DNA of 63,582 nucleotides from a virus, in IMG/VR virus record IMGVR_UViG_3300036846_000316, positions 1-63,582 of that record. The stretch is one strand, 5' to 3'. The notes under the pieces are model-generated. The model did no database searches, had not been told where the DNA came from, and worked only from the letters and a program-made list of their open reading frames with translations. Of this stretch, positions 44,674-53,318 are shown piece after piece. Numbering within the stretch: the stretch's first letter is position 1; each line of letters opens with the position of its first letter. The translations under genes and the position numbers were made by a program.

Positions 44674-46920
44674 CTACGGTCCGGCCGTCCGTCGACCGAC
44701 AAGGTTCGTCCGTGGTCCCATGTCCTGTGACGATCTCTGCGGGGCCTGTCCACCCCCCGCGCCACCCGGGCCTGCAGGCGGTGGTCCGGCGGCACGCCGC
44801 TGGCCACCACCCGGCGGTCCACCCGGTGGCGCACCCGGTGGAGGCGGCGGCTGCTGCGTCGCACCGGGCATGCCCTGCTGCTGCGCCGACGCTTCCGCCT
44901 GCTTCTGCTGGGCTTCCATCTCGTCCTCGCTGGGCACGATCTCCTCGCCGTCGAGGCCGATGCCGGTCGAGACCGCGCGCAGCACGGCAGCGCGTCCCTT
45001 CGGGCCAATGATCTGCATGTCGATGGGGTTCCCGGTCAGTTGCAAGAACTCAAGCTGGCGCTGACGCATCGTCTCGCGCTGGACGGCGACGGCGACGCCC
45101 TTGGGCACCACCTCCTCTTCGCCGGTCAGCAACCCTGAACTATCGGTCATCAGCACGAGGTCGAGGAGATCGCGCAGCAGCGGGTCCATCACGTCGTCGT
45201 CTATGTTCGCACAGACCGTCTGTAGTATTTTCGACGCGTTGCCCATGAGCATGGCAAGACCCGACGCCGTGCGCCCAGCGCCTCCACCCGGCGAGTTACC
45301 CGAAAGGTATTTCGGAATGGCTGAGACGTCGTCCGCAAGACCATAGAAAGCATTGAACACCCCCAGCAGTTCTTGCGCGTTCGACTGCGGCTGGAAGAAG
45401 TCGATGGCCTTCTCGGTCGAGCCCGCCACCGCCGGGTTGGTCGTACGCCAGCGCTTCCACGGGTACATCTCGTCGGCGTTCTCTTGCCCCGCCAGACGGT
45501 CCTCGTTGACCACCACCTGTGGGCCGGACGCGATGGACATGTTGTTCACCACGGCGCGCAGCGTCGCGTTACAGACCTCTTGCAGGTCGCTGATGATGTC
45601 GGGAATGCCGTTGCCGATGGGCGACCCGGGCTGCTTCTCGAAACTGGTCACGTAGAACGGCTTGCGGCGGCGCGGGTTGGGATTGAGTTGTACCTTGATC
45701 AGGTACTGGCCGATCAGCCACGCCTGCACGGCGTAGTCGCGCAACGGGTCGGGGATTTGCTGTGGCGAGAAGCCGTAGTCCATCAGCATCCGCCCCTGCA
45801 CGTTGCCGTTGAACTCCAGCGTCGTGATCAAGTTGGACTGGTTCATCACCGGGTTTTCCCGGTTCTCCATGATGGCCCGAGAAGCATCCGTGCTGTCCCA
45901 ATTCTCGTTGAGCCCAGCGGTACCATAGAACTGCAGCACGGCGCGGATGTTCTCGGTGTTGTACCCCGGCATGCCGATCACATCATTCAGATCGGTGCGG
46001 GTGACCCGGAGACGGTGGATCATCTCGGCCGCCTCGATGTGCGTGACGCCGGGTGTCCACCAGATATCAAATGGGGAGACGCGTTCCCACCACAGCTTGG
46101 CCCGCCGGGTCTGGGTCGGCTGGTTGCCCTGCCATGTGATGTCGGTGACCATGCGCACCGTCGGCCCTTTGATGCAGGCGAACGGGTAGCTCGGGATGTC
46201 GATCAGCAATTCGGCGAGCGCGGTGTAGAAATTCCCCTGCACGAGGATTTCGTCGATCTTGTCCTCGGCGATCAGGGTCTGCTCGTGCGCATGCTTCTTG
46301 GCCGCCTGCCGCGCTGCCTCCATCAACTGGAACACGCGCTTCTGGATCACCGTCGGATCGGGCGGCGTACCGGGCACCGGAGGCACGGGCGGCACGCCGG
46401 GCGATTGGCCGGTCGGGTCGGGCGCGCCGGGGAAGCCGGGTGCGCCGATGGCCGCCGACTGCGCTTCCAAGGTCACCATCTTCTCGATGCTGGTCAGCGC
46501 CTCGCTGGGAATGGTCGGGTCCGAAGGCTCCTGCAGCCCCCACGCGCGGTCGGCCCCGAGGTAGACGTCACGCAAGAGGGACGTCGCTCCCCGGCACTTC
46601 GCTGCGATCAGGCGCGCGTAGACTTCGGACCCGCCAAACTTCCTGATCTCAGCCAACTTCTGCGGCTCGTACACGCCTTGCATGGCGCGCAGGCTGGACA
46701 GCAGCCGATCTGTCCAGCCGTTCACCGTATTGCGATGGCGCACCATCATGTCCCACTGCTGCCGAATGTAGCCAGCGAGACCGATGAATTGGGTGGTGTT
46801 GGGGAGTAGCTGGCGTTGCTGTTCCTGCTCGCGCCGCTCGGCCGCCATCATCTCGGCGTTGGACATAGTCCGAACGAGACCCGGCTGCTGCTGGCGCGGG
46901 AACGGCACGAGGTCAGCCAT
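44674..46920 (-). CDS. Portal protein
   Basis: 748 residues. It has a long helical N-terminus, a central wing region and a Pro/Gly/Gln-rich C-terminus, and is the size and in the position (upstream of scaffold and capsid, divergent from terminase) of head-tail connector/portal proteins. It is the first gene of the minus-strand late block. Confidence 0.75.
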   Translation of the reverse strand: MADLVPFPRQQQPGLVRTMSNAEMMAAERREQEQQRQLLPNTTQFIGLAGYIRQQWDMMVRHRNTVNGWTDRLLSSLRAMQGVYEPQKLAEIRKFGGSEVYARLIAAKCRGATSLLRDVYLGADRAWGLQEPSDPTIPSEALTSIEKMVTLEAQSAAIGAPGFPGAPDPTGQSPGVPPVPPVPGTPPDPTVIQKRVFQLMEAARQAAKKHAHEQTLIAEDKIDEILVQGNFYTALAELLIDIPSYPFACIKGPTVRMVTDITWQGNQPTQTRRAKLWWERVSPFDIWWTPGVTHIEAAEMIHRLRVTRTDLNDVIGMPGYNTENIRAVLQFYGTAGLNENWDSTDASRAIMENRENPVMNQSNLITTLEFNGNVQGRMLMDYGFSPQQIPDPLRDYAVQAWLIGQYLIKVQLNPNPRRRKPFYVTSFEKQPGSPIGNGIPDIISDLQEVCNATLRAVVNNMSIASGPQVVVNEDRLAGQENADEMYPWKRWRTTNPAVAGSTEKAIDFFQPQSNAQELLGVFNAFYGLADDVSAIPKYLSGNSPGGGAGRTASGLAMLMGNASKILQTVCANIDDDVMDPLLRDLLDLVLMTDSSGLLTGEEEVVPKGVAVAVQRETMRQRQLEFLQLTGNPIDMQIIGPKGRAAVLRAVSTGIGLDGEEIVPSEDEMEAQQKQAEASAQQQGMPGATQQPPPPPGAPPGGPPGGGQRRAAGPPPAGPGGAGGGQAPQRSSQDMGPRTNLVGRRTAGP

Positions 46921-46968
46921 CGCTACATCCTGTAGAACTATCCCCTACAGCCTACTAAGGTAATTGAC
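46921..46968. promoter_or_regulatory. Divergent portal/terminase intergenic region
   Basis: 48 bases between divergent starts. A short inverted repeat CTGTAG...CTACAG (46930-46950) lies inside. This gap must hold, or be flanked by, promoters for one or both directions; no consensus -35/-10 pair is visible. Confidence 0.5.
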
Positions 46969-47478
46969 ATGTCGGAACAAAACAATCCCGTCGAGACCCC
47001 AGTGAACGTCGAGTTGCTGGCCTCCCGGTTGGCTCGCGAGATCGCCCGCGACCTGATCCCGCTCGACCAGATTTGCGAGCGCTACAGCGTCGATGAGGAG
47101 ACCTACCAGCGCATCCTGCGCCACCCGCTGTTCCAGCAGCGGCTGCAGGAGGAGACCGATATCTGGAACGCCTCGACGCCGCGCGCCATCACAGAGCGGA
47201 TCAGCGCCAAGGCCGCGACCATGATCGAAGAGAGCCTGATCGAGGTCTACGAACTGGTGCACGACAAGAACCAGCCGATGTCGGCCAAGATCGAGGCGCT
47301 GAAGTGGGCGTCGAAGTTGGCGGGCGTCGGCGAGCGCGAAGCCAAGGACATGCTGCCGGGCGAGCGCGTGCGCTTCAACATCTACATCGGCGACAAGAAG
47401 GTCAGCCTCGAAAAGGAAGTCGTGCCGACGACCATCGAAGGCAGTGCCATTCTAGTGGATAAAGACCCTTCACTTTAA
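46969..47478 (+). CDS. Terminase small subunit
   Basis: 169 residues. N-terminal helix-turn-helix-like region (about 25-60), helical middle, beta-rich tail. It directly precedes the large terminase, separated by a palindrome copy. Size and place fit small terminases. Confidence 0.7.
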   Translation: MSEQNNPVETPVNVELLASRLAREIARDLIPLDQICERYSVDEETYQRILRHPLFQQRLQEETDIWNASTPRAITERISAKAATMIEESLIEVYELVHDKNQPMSAKIEALKWASKLAGVGEREAKDMLPGERVRFNIYIGDKKVSLEKEVVPTTIEGSAILVDKDPSL

Positions 47479-47479
47479 G

Positions 47480-47496
47480 TCACGCCCCGGGCGTGA
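47480..47496 (+). promoter_or_regulatory. 17-bp palindrome, copy 12 (C centre)
   Basis: Exact copy between the two terminase genes, 15 bases upstream of the TTG start at 47512. Confidence 0.9.
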
Positions 47497-47511
47497 CATC
47501 GGAGTTTCCAT

Positions 47512-48951
47512 TTGGACATCAACTATCATGCCCCACCGACCGTCTCGCAGTTCATGCAGTCGGAGGCGTTCTTCCGGCTGATCGCCGGGCCAGTTGGTTC
47601 AGGAAAGACAACGGGTCTAATCTTTGAACTGATGCGGCGGGCGCTGACCCAAGGCACGTCGCTTGACGGCTTCCGCTACACCCGCTTCGCTCTCCTGCGC
47701 CAGACGCTGCAGCAGTTGAAGCAGACCGTGCTCAAGGACATCAGCCACTGGTTCTCTGGGATTGCGCACTGGAAGGTGTCCGAGAGCACGATCTACTTCA
47801 ACTTCGGCGACGTCCGGTCGGAATGGATACTTCTGCCGCTGGAGGAGCCCGAGGACCGCAGGCGGTTGCTGTCGATGAACCTGACCGGCGCGCTGGTCTC
47901 GGAGTGCATCGAGATCGACTACGATTTGATGGACGACGTCGCCGGTCGCTGCGGTCGCTACCCGATGGCCACCGATGGCGGTCCGACATGGTTCGGCATC
48001 ATCGCCGACACCAACATGCCGCCGGAAGGCACACCATGGCATAGCGCCATGGTGGTCCCCCCGGTAGACTGGGAGGTCTTCACGCAGCCGGGAGGTCTGA
48101 CCCCCAATGCGGAAAATCTCGACTGGCTTGTCCAGACGGCGGAGACGCTACGACTTCCTATCGGCCATCCTGAACGCCACGCCCAAGGGCGGCGCTACTA
48201 CGAGCGGCTGGCGCGGTCGAACAACCAGAATTGGGTCAAGCGCTACGTCCACGCCGAGTTCGGCCCTGATCCGTCCGGCACCGCCGTCTACGCCGGATCG
48301 TTCCGCATAAAGTTCCACGCCGTCGACAATCTGGAGCCGCACCCCAACACCACGCTGTACATCGGGCAGGACTTCGGCCGCGACCCGTGGTCGATCATCA
48401 TGCAGTTGGACTATCGCGGTCGGCTGCTGGTGCTGGAGGAAGTGCCCGCCGAGGACATCGGCCTGCGTACTCATCTGCGCACCAACCTCCGGCCCAAGCT
48501 GGCTGACCCGCGCTACCAGAACCGCCCGGTCGTCGTGATCGGCGATCCGGCGGGCGTTGCGAAAAGTCAATATGACGAGGTCAACGCCTTCGACGTCCTG
48601 AAGCAGGAGGGATTTGCGTGCGTCCCAGCCGGTACAAACGATATCGACACGAGGCTGCGCACCGTCGAGGAATGGCTGCTGCAGCAGCGCGATGGTGGTG
48701 CCGCCATGGTGTTCGACAAGACCCGCTGCCCCACGCTCGTGCACGCCATGAACGGCATGTACCGCTACAGCAAGACCAACCTCGATGTGTCGAAGCCGCT
48801 GCCCGACAAGAACCGCTGGTCGCACCCGGCTGATGCGCACCAGTACGGCGTTCTAGGAACGAAGGGCAACACGGCGCGATCCATCGCCCGGCTGGTCGCC
48901 GGACGTCGGCCGCGCAACGGTCAGCGTGTCTCGGCGGCCGGGTGGACGTGA
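47512..48951 (+). CDS. Terminase large subunit
   Basis: 479 residues. Walker A GPVGSGKT (about 26-33) opens the ATPase domain; the nuclease domain includes 'IGQDFGRDPW' (about 285) and 'VVVIGDPAG' (about 340), the RNase H-like acidic residues. Start is TTG 47512, with GGAG upstream; no ATG is available in frame before the Walker A. Its 3' end overlaps the antisense gene at 48853. Confidence 0.85.
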   Translation: MDINYHAPPTVSQFMQSEAFFRLIAGPVGSGKTTGLIFELMRRALTQGTSLDGFRYTRFALLRQTLQQLKQTVLKDISHWFSGIAHWKVSESTIYFNFGDVRSEWILLPLEEPEDRRRLLSMNLTGALVSECIEIDYDLMDDVAGRCGRYPMATDGGPTWFGIIADTNMPPEGTPWHSAMVVPPVDWEVFTQPGGLTPNAENLDWLVQTAETLRLPIGHPERHAQGRRYYERLARSNNQNWVKRYVHAEFGPDPSGTAVYAGSFRIKFHAVDNLEPHPNTTLYIGQDFGRDPWSIIMQLDYRGRLLVLEEVPAEDIGLRTHLRTNLRPKLADPRYQNRPVVVIGDPAGVAKSQYDEVNAFDVLKQEGFACVPAGTNDIDTRLRTVEEWLLQQRDGGAAMVFDKTRCPTLVHAMNGMYRYSKTNLDVSKPLPDKNRWSHPADAHQYGVLGTKGNTARSIARLVAGRRPRNGQRVSAAGWT

Positions 48952-49206
48952 CTTCTCCTCGGCGACCACCTGATCGTACCAATCCTGATTGCCCACGACC
49001 CAGCGCGGGATGCCGCTCATCTCGATCAACTGCTTCTCCAACCGCTCCATCAGTTGCAGCATCTGCTGCGTCGGCAGGTCGAACGGACGGTCAGGCGTCG
49101 GGATGATCAGCTTCGGCGGCTTGACGATGAAGAACGACTTGGGCGGCGGCACAATCAGTGCCGCCGCCGCGCCGAAACAGAAGAACCGCCGTGATACGTC
49201 GATCAT
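48853..49206 (-). CDS. Exported protein with Tat-like N-terminus
   Basis: 117 residues. 'SRRFFCFGAAAALIVPP' near the N-terminus resembles a Tat or membrane-anchor signal. The rest has a helical 'QQMLQLMERLEKQL'. It overlaps the upstream stop (ATGA), and its 3' end runs 99 bases antisense to the terminase gene. Function unknown; last gene of this minus-strand unit. Confidence 0.55.
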   Translation of the reverse strand: MIDVSRRFFCFGAAAALIVPPPKSFFIVKPPKLIIPTPDRPFDLPTQQMLQLMERLEKQLIEMSGIPRWVVGNQDWYDQVVAEEKSRPPGRRDTLTVARPTSGDQPGDGSRRVALRS

Positions 49207-49337
49207 TGCTTGGGGACCTTGACCGGCGGGCCCTGCGGCACCGCCCGACCGGGTTGGGCGGGCTTCGATCCTTCGCCGCCGCCCTTGGGTTTCGACTTCT
49301 TGGAGACCGGCGTCTTGGTCTTTTTGCTGACGCTCAT
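49203..49337 (-). CDS. Small Lys/Pro-rich protein
   Basis: 44 residues, Lys/Gly/Pro-rich and disordered. ATGA overlaps with both neighbours, which supports translation. Function unknown. Confidence 0.5.
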   Translation of the reverse strand: MSVSKKTKTPVSKKSKPKGGGEGSKPAQPGRAVPQGPPVKVPKQ

Positions 49338-49654
49338 CGCCGACCCGAATTGATCTGGACGAAGTCAAGGTTGCCGTTGAGCACCGACGCCTTGCCCGGC
49401 GACCCGGGGACGTCGCTGCCCAACTCGCTCACCACCCGGACGCTGTCGTTATTGGCGACGATCACGCTGTCGGCCGGAAGTTCAGTCGGCGGCTGCTGGG
49501 ACATCATGTACTCGAAGGTCGCCTGCAGTTCCGGCGGGACCTGCCGCTGCATCCATTCGACCTTGTGCGCCTCGGCCTGCTCGTTGAGTTGGGCGAACTT
49601 CTTGTCGACCTCGTCCTGCGTATAGCCGGGAGGGAGTGGGGGTGCGGTTGCCAT
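49334..49654 (-). CDS. Hypothetical small protein
   Basis: 106 residues, helical first half, short beta second half. GAAGG lies upstream of ATG 49654. No family recognised. Confidence 0.5.
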   Translation of the reverse strand: MATAPPLPPGYTQDEVDKKFAQLNEQAEAHKVEWMQRQVPPELQATFEYMMSQQPPTELPADSVIVANNDSVRVVSELGSDVPGSPGKASVLNGNLDFVQINSGRR

Positions 49655-49656
49655 GA

Positions 49657-50019
49657 CTACCATCCTTCGGTTTGTCGCGTCTTGAGCACGAAGCCCATGA
49701 GGGGCCAAAGCTGCTTGAACGCCTGATCGTAGGCCAGCTTCTTGCCAAGGTCGAAGTTGTAGTTTTCGGCGCTGGCCGGTGTCGAGTGTCCAATCACCAT
49801 GAAGCCGTTCTTCATCATGATGGTGCAGATCGTCATCAGCCGCGCCCGCTCGTAGACTTCGGTGTCGGTGTAACTGTCGACCTTGATCTCGGCATGGTCG
49901 AGCAGGTGATCGCCGGTCTGGTAGAAGACGCCGAAGATGTAGCCCTCGATGTCGGTCAGCCGCACGCGCGGGGCCGTCGCGTTCGCGGCGGCCAGCTTCT
50001 CGATCTCTTCAGCGTTCAT
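49657..50019 (-). CDS. Gp49-family phage protein
   Basis: 120 residues. 'MKNGFMVIGHSTPASAENYNFDLGKKLAYDQAFKQLWPLMGF' region matches the small Gp49/N4-gp49-like family (about residues 65-110), whose members sit near lysis genes in many phages. ATGA overlap with the tailspike. Function unknown. Confidence 0.7.
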   Translation of the reverse strand: MNAEEIEKLAAANATAPRVRLTDIEGYIFGVFYQTGDHLLDHAEIKVDSYTDTEVYERARLMTICTIMMKNGFMVIGHSTPASAENYNFDLGKKLAYDQAFKQLWPLMGFVLKTRQTEGW

Positions 50020-51155
50020 TTCACCACCCTCATGGGATTGCCACCGGCTCCGTAATAGCTGCAGTGATTGTACTGCTGCTCGACGCTGCCCGGCTGGTTC
50101 ATCAGGTAGAGCATCGGTGCTCCGACGTTCACCCACTGGCTGCCGTCCCACTTGCGGCAACAGGTGGACCCGTCCGAGGAACATTCGCAGGCGAACACCA
50201 CGGAGCCGTAGCCATTGGAACCGAGGTCGATGCCACATTGGGACGGCCCCGCCGTGTTCTCGAAGTTGGCGAAGGCGATGGAGCGCAGCCCGTCGGGAGC
50301 GTCGATACCACGTCCATTGAGCACGAACGACCCGCCGACCATCGACACCGAGTAGACCGTCTTGAGGCCCGCCCCGAGATTGCGCGACGCGTTCAGATGG
50401 TTGACGTGGATGTTCGACACCACGGCCTGCCCGGGCTGGCCGAGGTTCATGTGCTGCATCAGCATGCCGTCGCCCGAACAGTTCTCGATCTGCAGGTTGT
50501 CGGCTACGCCTTCGTAGACGCCGCCCTCCAGCACGATCCCGTTCACCGCCCCGGCGGCGTAGATGTCGCGCAAGTTGAACTGGTAGATCGGCCCGTAGTC
50601 GCCCAACGGCGCGCTCAAGGTCAAGGCACGTCTTGCGCCATTGCCCGACAGGCTGCCAATGTCACCGCCGTCGAAGTAGAGCCCAGTCAGGGTGAGGCCC
50701 CGGCAGTTGCTCCCCTCGCTGCCGACGATGGTCAGCATGTCCTCGCCCTTGTTGCCCTTCCAGCGCAGCTTGGCCCCGTTGCCGTAGACCCCCCACGGAC
50801 TGCCCGAGTTGGGCGCGTCGAGGCTGATCGTCGACGACAGGTCGATGACCGTGCGCGGGTCGAGCAGGCCGATGCGCTGCTCGTTCTTGTAGGTATTCAA
50901 GGCGTCGACAAGCTGCGATTGGTCGGTCGGGTAGTCCATGCTGCCTCCGGGGCTGGGATTGGGGTCGGGCGGGATCGGCTCGGGCGGATCGGGCGTGTCG
51001 CCCGGTCGCTGGTAAGCCCCGCTGGAAATGCGCGTGTCGGGCGCGCTCGGCTGCGGCCCGGCATAGACCTCGATGAACTCGCCCGGATCGGTGTCCATGC
51101 CCGAGAAGATCGTCTCGCCGGTCGCCTCGTCGACCAGTTTGTAGGGAGGGTTCAT
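50016..51155 (-). CDS. Tailspike with parallel beta-helix (pectate-lyase-like)
   Basis: 379 residues. N-terminal ~70 residues form an attachment part with a Pro-rich linker, followed from about 75 by repeated beta-strand turns ('ALTLSAPLG', 'GIVLEGGVYEGVADNLQIENCSGDG'), the right-handed beta-helix of polysaccharide-degrading tailspikes. It probably binds or cleaves a surface glycan of the host. Confidence 0.75.
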   Translation of the reverse strand: MNPPYKLVDEATGETIFSGMDTDPGEFIEVYAGPQPSAPDTRISSGAYQRPGDTPDPPEPIPPDPNPSPGGSMDYPTDQSQLVDALNTYKNEQRIGLLDPRTVIDLSSTISLDAPNSGSPWGVYGNGAKLRWKGNKGEDMLTIVGSEGSNCRGLTLTGLYFDGGDIGSLSGNGARRALTLSAPLGDYGPIYQFNLRDIYAAGAVNGIVLEGGVYEGVADNLQIENCSGDGMLMQHMNLGQPGQAVVSNIHVNHLNASRNLGAGLKTVYSVSMVGGSFVLNGRGIDAPDGLRSIAFANFENTAGPSQCGIDLGSNGYGSVVFACECSSDGSTCCRKWDGSQWVNVGAPMLYLMNQPGSVEQQYNHCSYYGAGGNPMRVVK

Positions 51156-51328
51156 CAGTAATGCCGCTCCTTCGGTTGTTTGTAGTCCTTGGGCGGCACA
51201 CCGGGATGGCCGTGGCTGTAGTCGCCTGCGGGCTGCTGCTCGGGCTGCTGCTCAGGCTTCGGGGCCTGCGCTCCCTCCTCCGTCCGGTGCTGCGCCTGCC
51301 TGATCTCCCTCTCGCGTTCCCTCGACAT
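51155..51328 (-). CDS. Small Gln/Pro-rich protein
   Basis: 57 residues. GGAAGGG precedes the ATG, but it overlaps the DHH gene by 77 bases. Likely real because the stop abuts the tailspike start. Function unknown. Confidence 0.5.
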   Translation of the reverse strand: MSREREREIRQAQHRTEEGAQAPKPEQQPEQQPAGDYSHGHPGVPPKDYKQPKERHY

Positions 51329-52265
51329 GGTGACCCTTCCAATCCTGCGGCGTGGTGAAACCGGCTGCATGGGCGTGGCCGCCGCCACCCATCGCCTTGG
51401 CGATCTCGCTGACATCCGGGCCGCCGTCGATGCTGCGCATCGACCACGCCCGCTTGCCATCCTTCATGTCGATGTAAGTCGCGCCGCACTTGCACTCGTG
51501 GGTCTGCGACAGGCGGTTGCCAATGTCGCTGGCGAGGAAGTTGGGAGCGTTGACCACTGGCATCTTGGTGCCGCCAAGGGTCAGGAACTGCACGCCATGG
51601 GCGATCATGCTCTCGACGTGCTTGGCCTGCTGGCGCTCCAGCCCGATGCCTTGGATGATCATGTGGCGCTGGCCGTCGTTGGTCTCGCAGGTCTTGACCA
51701 TTTCGTCCCACGTATCGAAGTCGAACGCCTGACTATACGCCAAGGTGTTGATCTCGCGCGTTCCGGGGATCGCGAAGCGCCACAGGTCGCGATCCTGTAC
51801 ATGGGCGACGAACCGGGGCATCGGCACACCGGGATTGAAGAAGTCCCAGCACAGGCCCGCGCCCGAGCGGTTCATGTCGAAGAACGCGATGCATTCGCCG
51901 GGCACCGGGAAGTAGGGGAACGCCTGCACCTTGTCGGCGCGCGCTTGGTATCCTGCCAGATCGGCTTCGGCGGTCTTGTGATGGTCGAGGATCAGGATCG
52001 CCCGCGCCGTCTTGCGCATCTCCTCGATCACGTCCTTCTTGTAGCTAAAGTCGACCATCAGCACGTTGCGGTCGGTCACGTCAGGCGGAGCCTCCTGATA
52101 GACCCCGCCGAAGTGCTCGACCTCGCCGTTGAAGAAGCGGTCGACCACCCACGCGCTGGTGAAGCCATCGAGGCAGCCCTTGTGCCAGATGCAAAGCGGC
52201 GGCGGCGGTTGACTGCGCGGCGGGTCGTACGGCTTATCGTCCCTCGGCATCGGCTGTGCGTCCAT
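51252..52265 (-). CDS. DHH/DHHA1-family phosphoesterase
   Basis: 337 residues. In order: 'HKGCLDGFTSAW' (motif I), 'VDFSYK', the defining 'LDHHKT' (about 113), 'MNRSGAGL', 'QDRDLW' and the DHHA1 signature 'GGGGHAHAAGF' (about 300). DHH-DHHA1 enzymes hydrolyse short oligonucleotides or cyclic dinucleotides. In a phage this could be a nano-RNase, or an enzyme that removes nucleotide second messengers used by host defence. Complete catalytic set present. GGAGATCGAGG precedes the ATG. Confidence 0.85.
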   Translation of the reverse strand: MDAQPMPRDDKPYDPPRSQPPPPLCIWHKGCLDGFTSAWVVDRFFNGEVEHFGGVYQEAPPDVTDRNVLMVDFSYKKDVIEEMRKTARAILILDHHKTAEADLAGYQARADKVQAFPYFPVPGECIAFFDMNRSGAGLCWDFFNPGVPMPRFVAHVQDRDLWRFAIPGTREINTLAYSQAFDFDTWDEMVKTCETNDGQRHMIIQGIGLERQQAKHVESMIAHGVQFLTLGGTKMPVVNAPNFLASDIGNRLSQTHECKCGATYIDMKDGKRAWSMRSIDGGPDVSEIAKAMGGGGHAHAAGFTTPQDWKGHHVEGTREGDQAGAAPDGGGSAGPEA

Positions 52266-52491
52266 CCTCGATCTCCTTCTCCAGCAGTCGGATATAGCGC
52301 TCGGCAAGCTGCAGCTTGGCAATCGCTCCCTGTCTGAATACCGACGTCGGCGGGCCGCCGGGACGCTGCATGCCGAGCACGGTGGCAAACTGGCCGAGCC
52401 ACGCCGCATGGTCGATACGGCGCAGCGCCTCGTCGGTGATCTTGGACGCCGCCTTCGCGATGTCGGGCGGCGCGCCGTTGACCTCAGGCAT
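52234..52491 (-). CDS. Hypothetical helical protein
   Basis: 85 residues, helical, with a Glu/Arg-rich C-terminus. It overlaps the DHH gene and the endolysin. No family recognised. Confidence 0.5.
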   Translation of the reverse strand: MPEVNGAPPDIAKAASKITDEALRRIDHAAWLGQFATVLGMQRPGGPPTSVFRQGAIAKLQLAERYIRLLEKEIEDGRTADAEGR

Positions 52492-52900
52492 AGTAGACCT
52501 CCTCGTCGCGCGGGTCCTCGCTCTGGCTGATGTGCACCCACTCGCCGTACTCGCGGATCAACTGGTCGTAGGGGATCGGCGGGTCGGCGTTCTGCAGGAA
52601 GTCGTAGATTTGATCGGGTGTGCCGAAGTCGGGGGCGATGAAGTCGGCAGCCTGCCCGGTCATGTGCTGACTATCGGGCACGCCACCAACCTCTTCGTTC
52701 AGTTCGTCGCAGCGATAGCCCGACGTGATGAAGACCTCGACGTCACCGAGCGCGGTCCGAACCTTTTCCATAAGCTCGGCGGTCTTGCGGAGTTCGTCGA
52801 TCACTTCCGGCGGCGGCGTGTTGTCGATCTCGCACGCGTCGGCGGTGTCGGATGCGATGAACTCCTCAAGGGTGAAGTGCTCGGTGAGTTGGGTCATCAT
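52484..52900 (-). CDS. Endolysin, M15-type peptidase
   Basis: 138 residues, single domain. 'HFTLEEFIASD' at the start, 'ITSGYRCDELN' and 'SQHMTGQAADF' (zinc-ligand SxHxxGxAxD), and 'EWVHIS' at the end are the motifs of peptidase M15 (D-Ala-D-Ala carboxypeptidase-like) endolysins. It should cleave peptidoglycan peptides. It is coupled to the DUF2829 gene upstream. Confidence 0.85.
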   Translation of the reverse strand: MMTQLTEHFTLEEFIASDTADACEIDNTPPPEVIDELRKTAELMEKVRTALGDVEVFITSGYRCDELNEEVGGVPDSQHMTGQAADFIAPDFGTPDQIYDFLQNADPPIPYDQLIREYGEWVHISQSEDPRDEEVYYA

Positions 52901-53223
52901 GCCTCGGTGGGCTGCAGCGGGGTCTTGCCGTCGGCGTGATACTCGCCCGGTTTGACCGGGTCCGCCATCTCCCAATCGTCCGCCAAGAGATCGGCCTGCG
53001 TGATGGTCCACGGCGCGAGCGGACCGTGCTTGCGTTTGATCATGAGGAACGGCCCGGTGTCGTTGCCTGCACCGAACTTCTGCGGCACCTGCACCGATCC
53101 AGCCGGAACGTAGGCGACGAACTCGATCCGCCCGTGCCAGCCCTTGCGCTTCATCGGATGACCGTGGAGCATCAGCCCGACCGCCCATCCAATTGAACTA
53201 TACTTACTTGTTGATCCTTCCAT
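52897..53223 (-). CDS. Tad2-like (DUF2829) protein, candidate anti-Thoeris
   Basis: 108 residues. 'KRKGWHGRIEFVAYVPAG' followed by 'PFLMIKRKHGPLAPWTITQADLLADDWEM' fits the Tad2 domain (DUF2829), shown in other phages to sequester the signal molecule made by Thoeris ThsB. Length and C-terminal 'SQTDLLA-DW' type motif match the family. It lies directly downstream of the tRNA and upstream of the endolysin, overlapping it by four bases. Whether this copy binds a signal is untested. Confidence 0.75.
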   Translation of the reverse strand: MEGSTSKYSSIGWAVGLMLHGHPMKRKGWHGRIEFVAYVPAGSVQVPQKFGAGNDTGPFLMIKRKHGPLAPWTITQADLLADDWEMADPVKPGEYHADGKTPLQPTEA

Positions 53224-53243
53224 CCTTCTCTCCTCTGTTGAAC

Positions 53244-53317
53244 TGGAGTGAGCGGCAGGAATTGAACCTGCGTCTTCGGGATCACAACCCACTGCTCTAC
53301 CTCTGAGCTACGCCCAC
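53244..53317 (-). tRNA. tRNA-His (GTG)
   Basis: 74 bases including CCA. Acceptor GTGGGCG/CGCTCAC, D-arm GCTC...GAGC, anticodon loop TTGTGAT (anticodon GTG), T-arm GCAGG-TTCAATT-CCTGC. The anticodon stem has one G-A mismatch. The base before position 1 is C, so there is no encoded G-1, a trait known in many alphaproteobacterial tRNA-His. Discriminator is T. A palindrome copy lies one base upstream of its 5' end. Confidence 0.85.
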
Positions 53318-53318
53318 G

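Noticed and set aside
46962-46967. TTGACA upstream of the small terminase
   Set aside because: It nearly abuts the ATG, so it cannot be the -35 of that gene.
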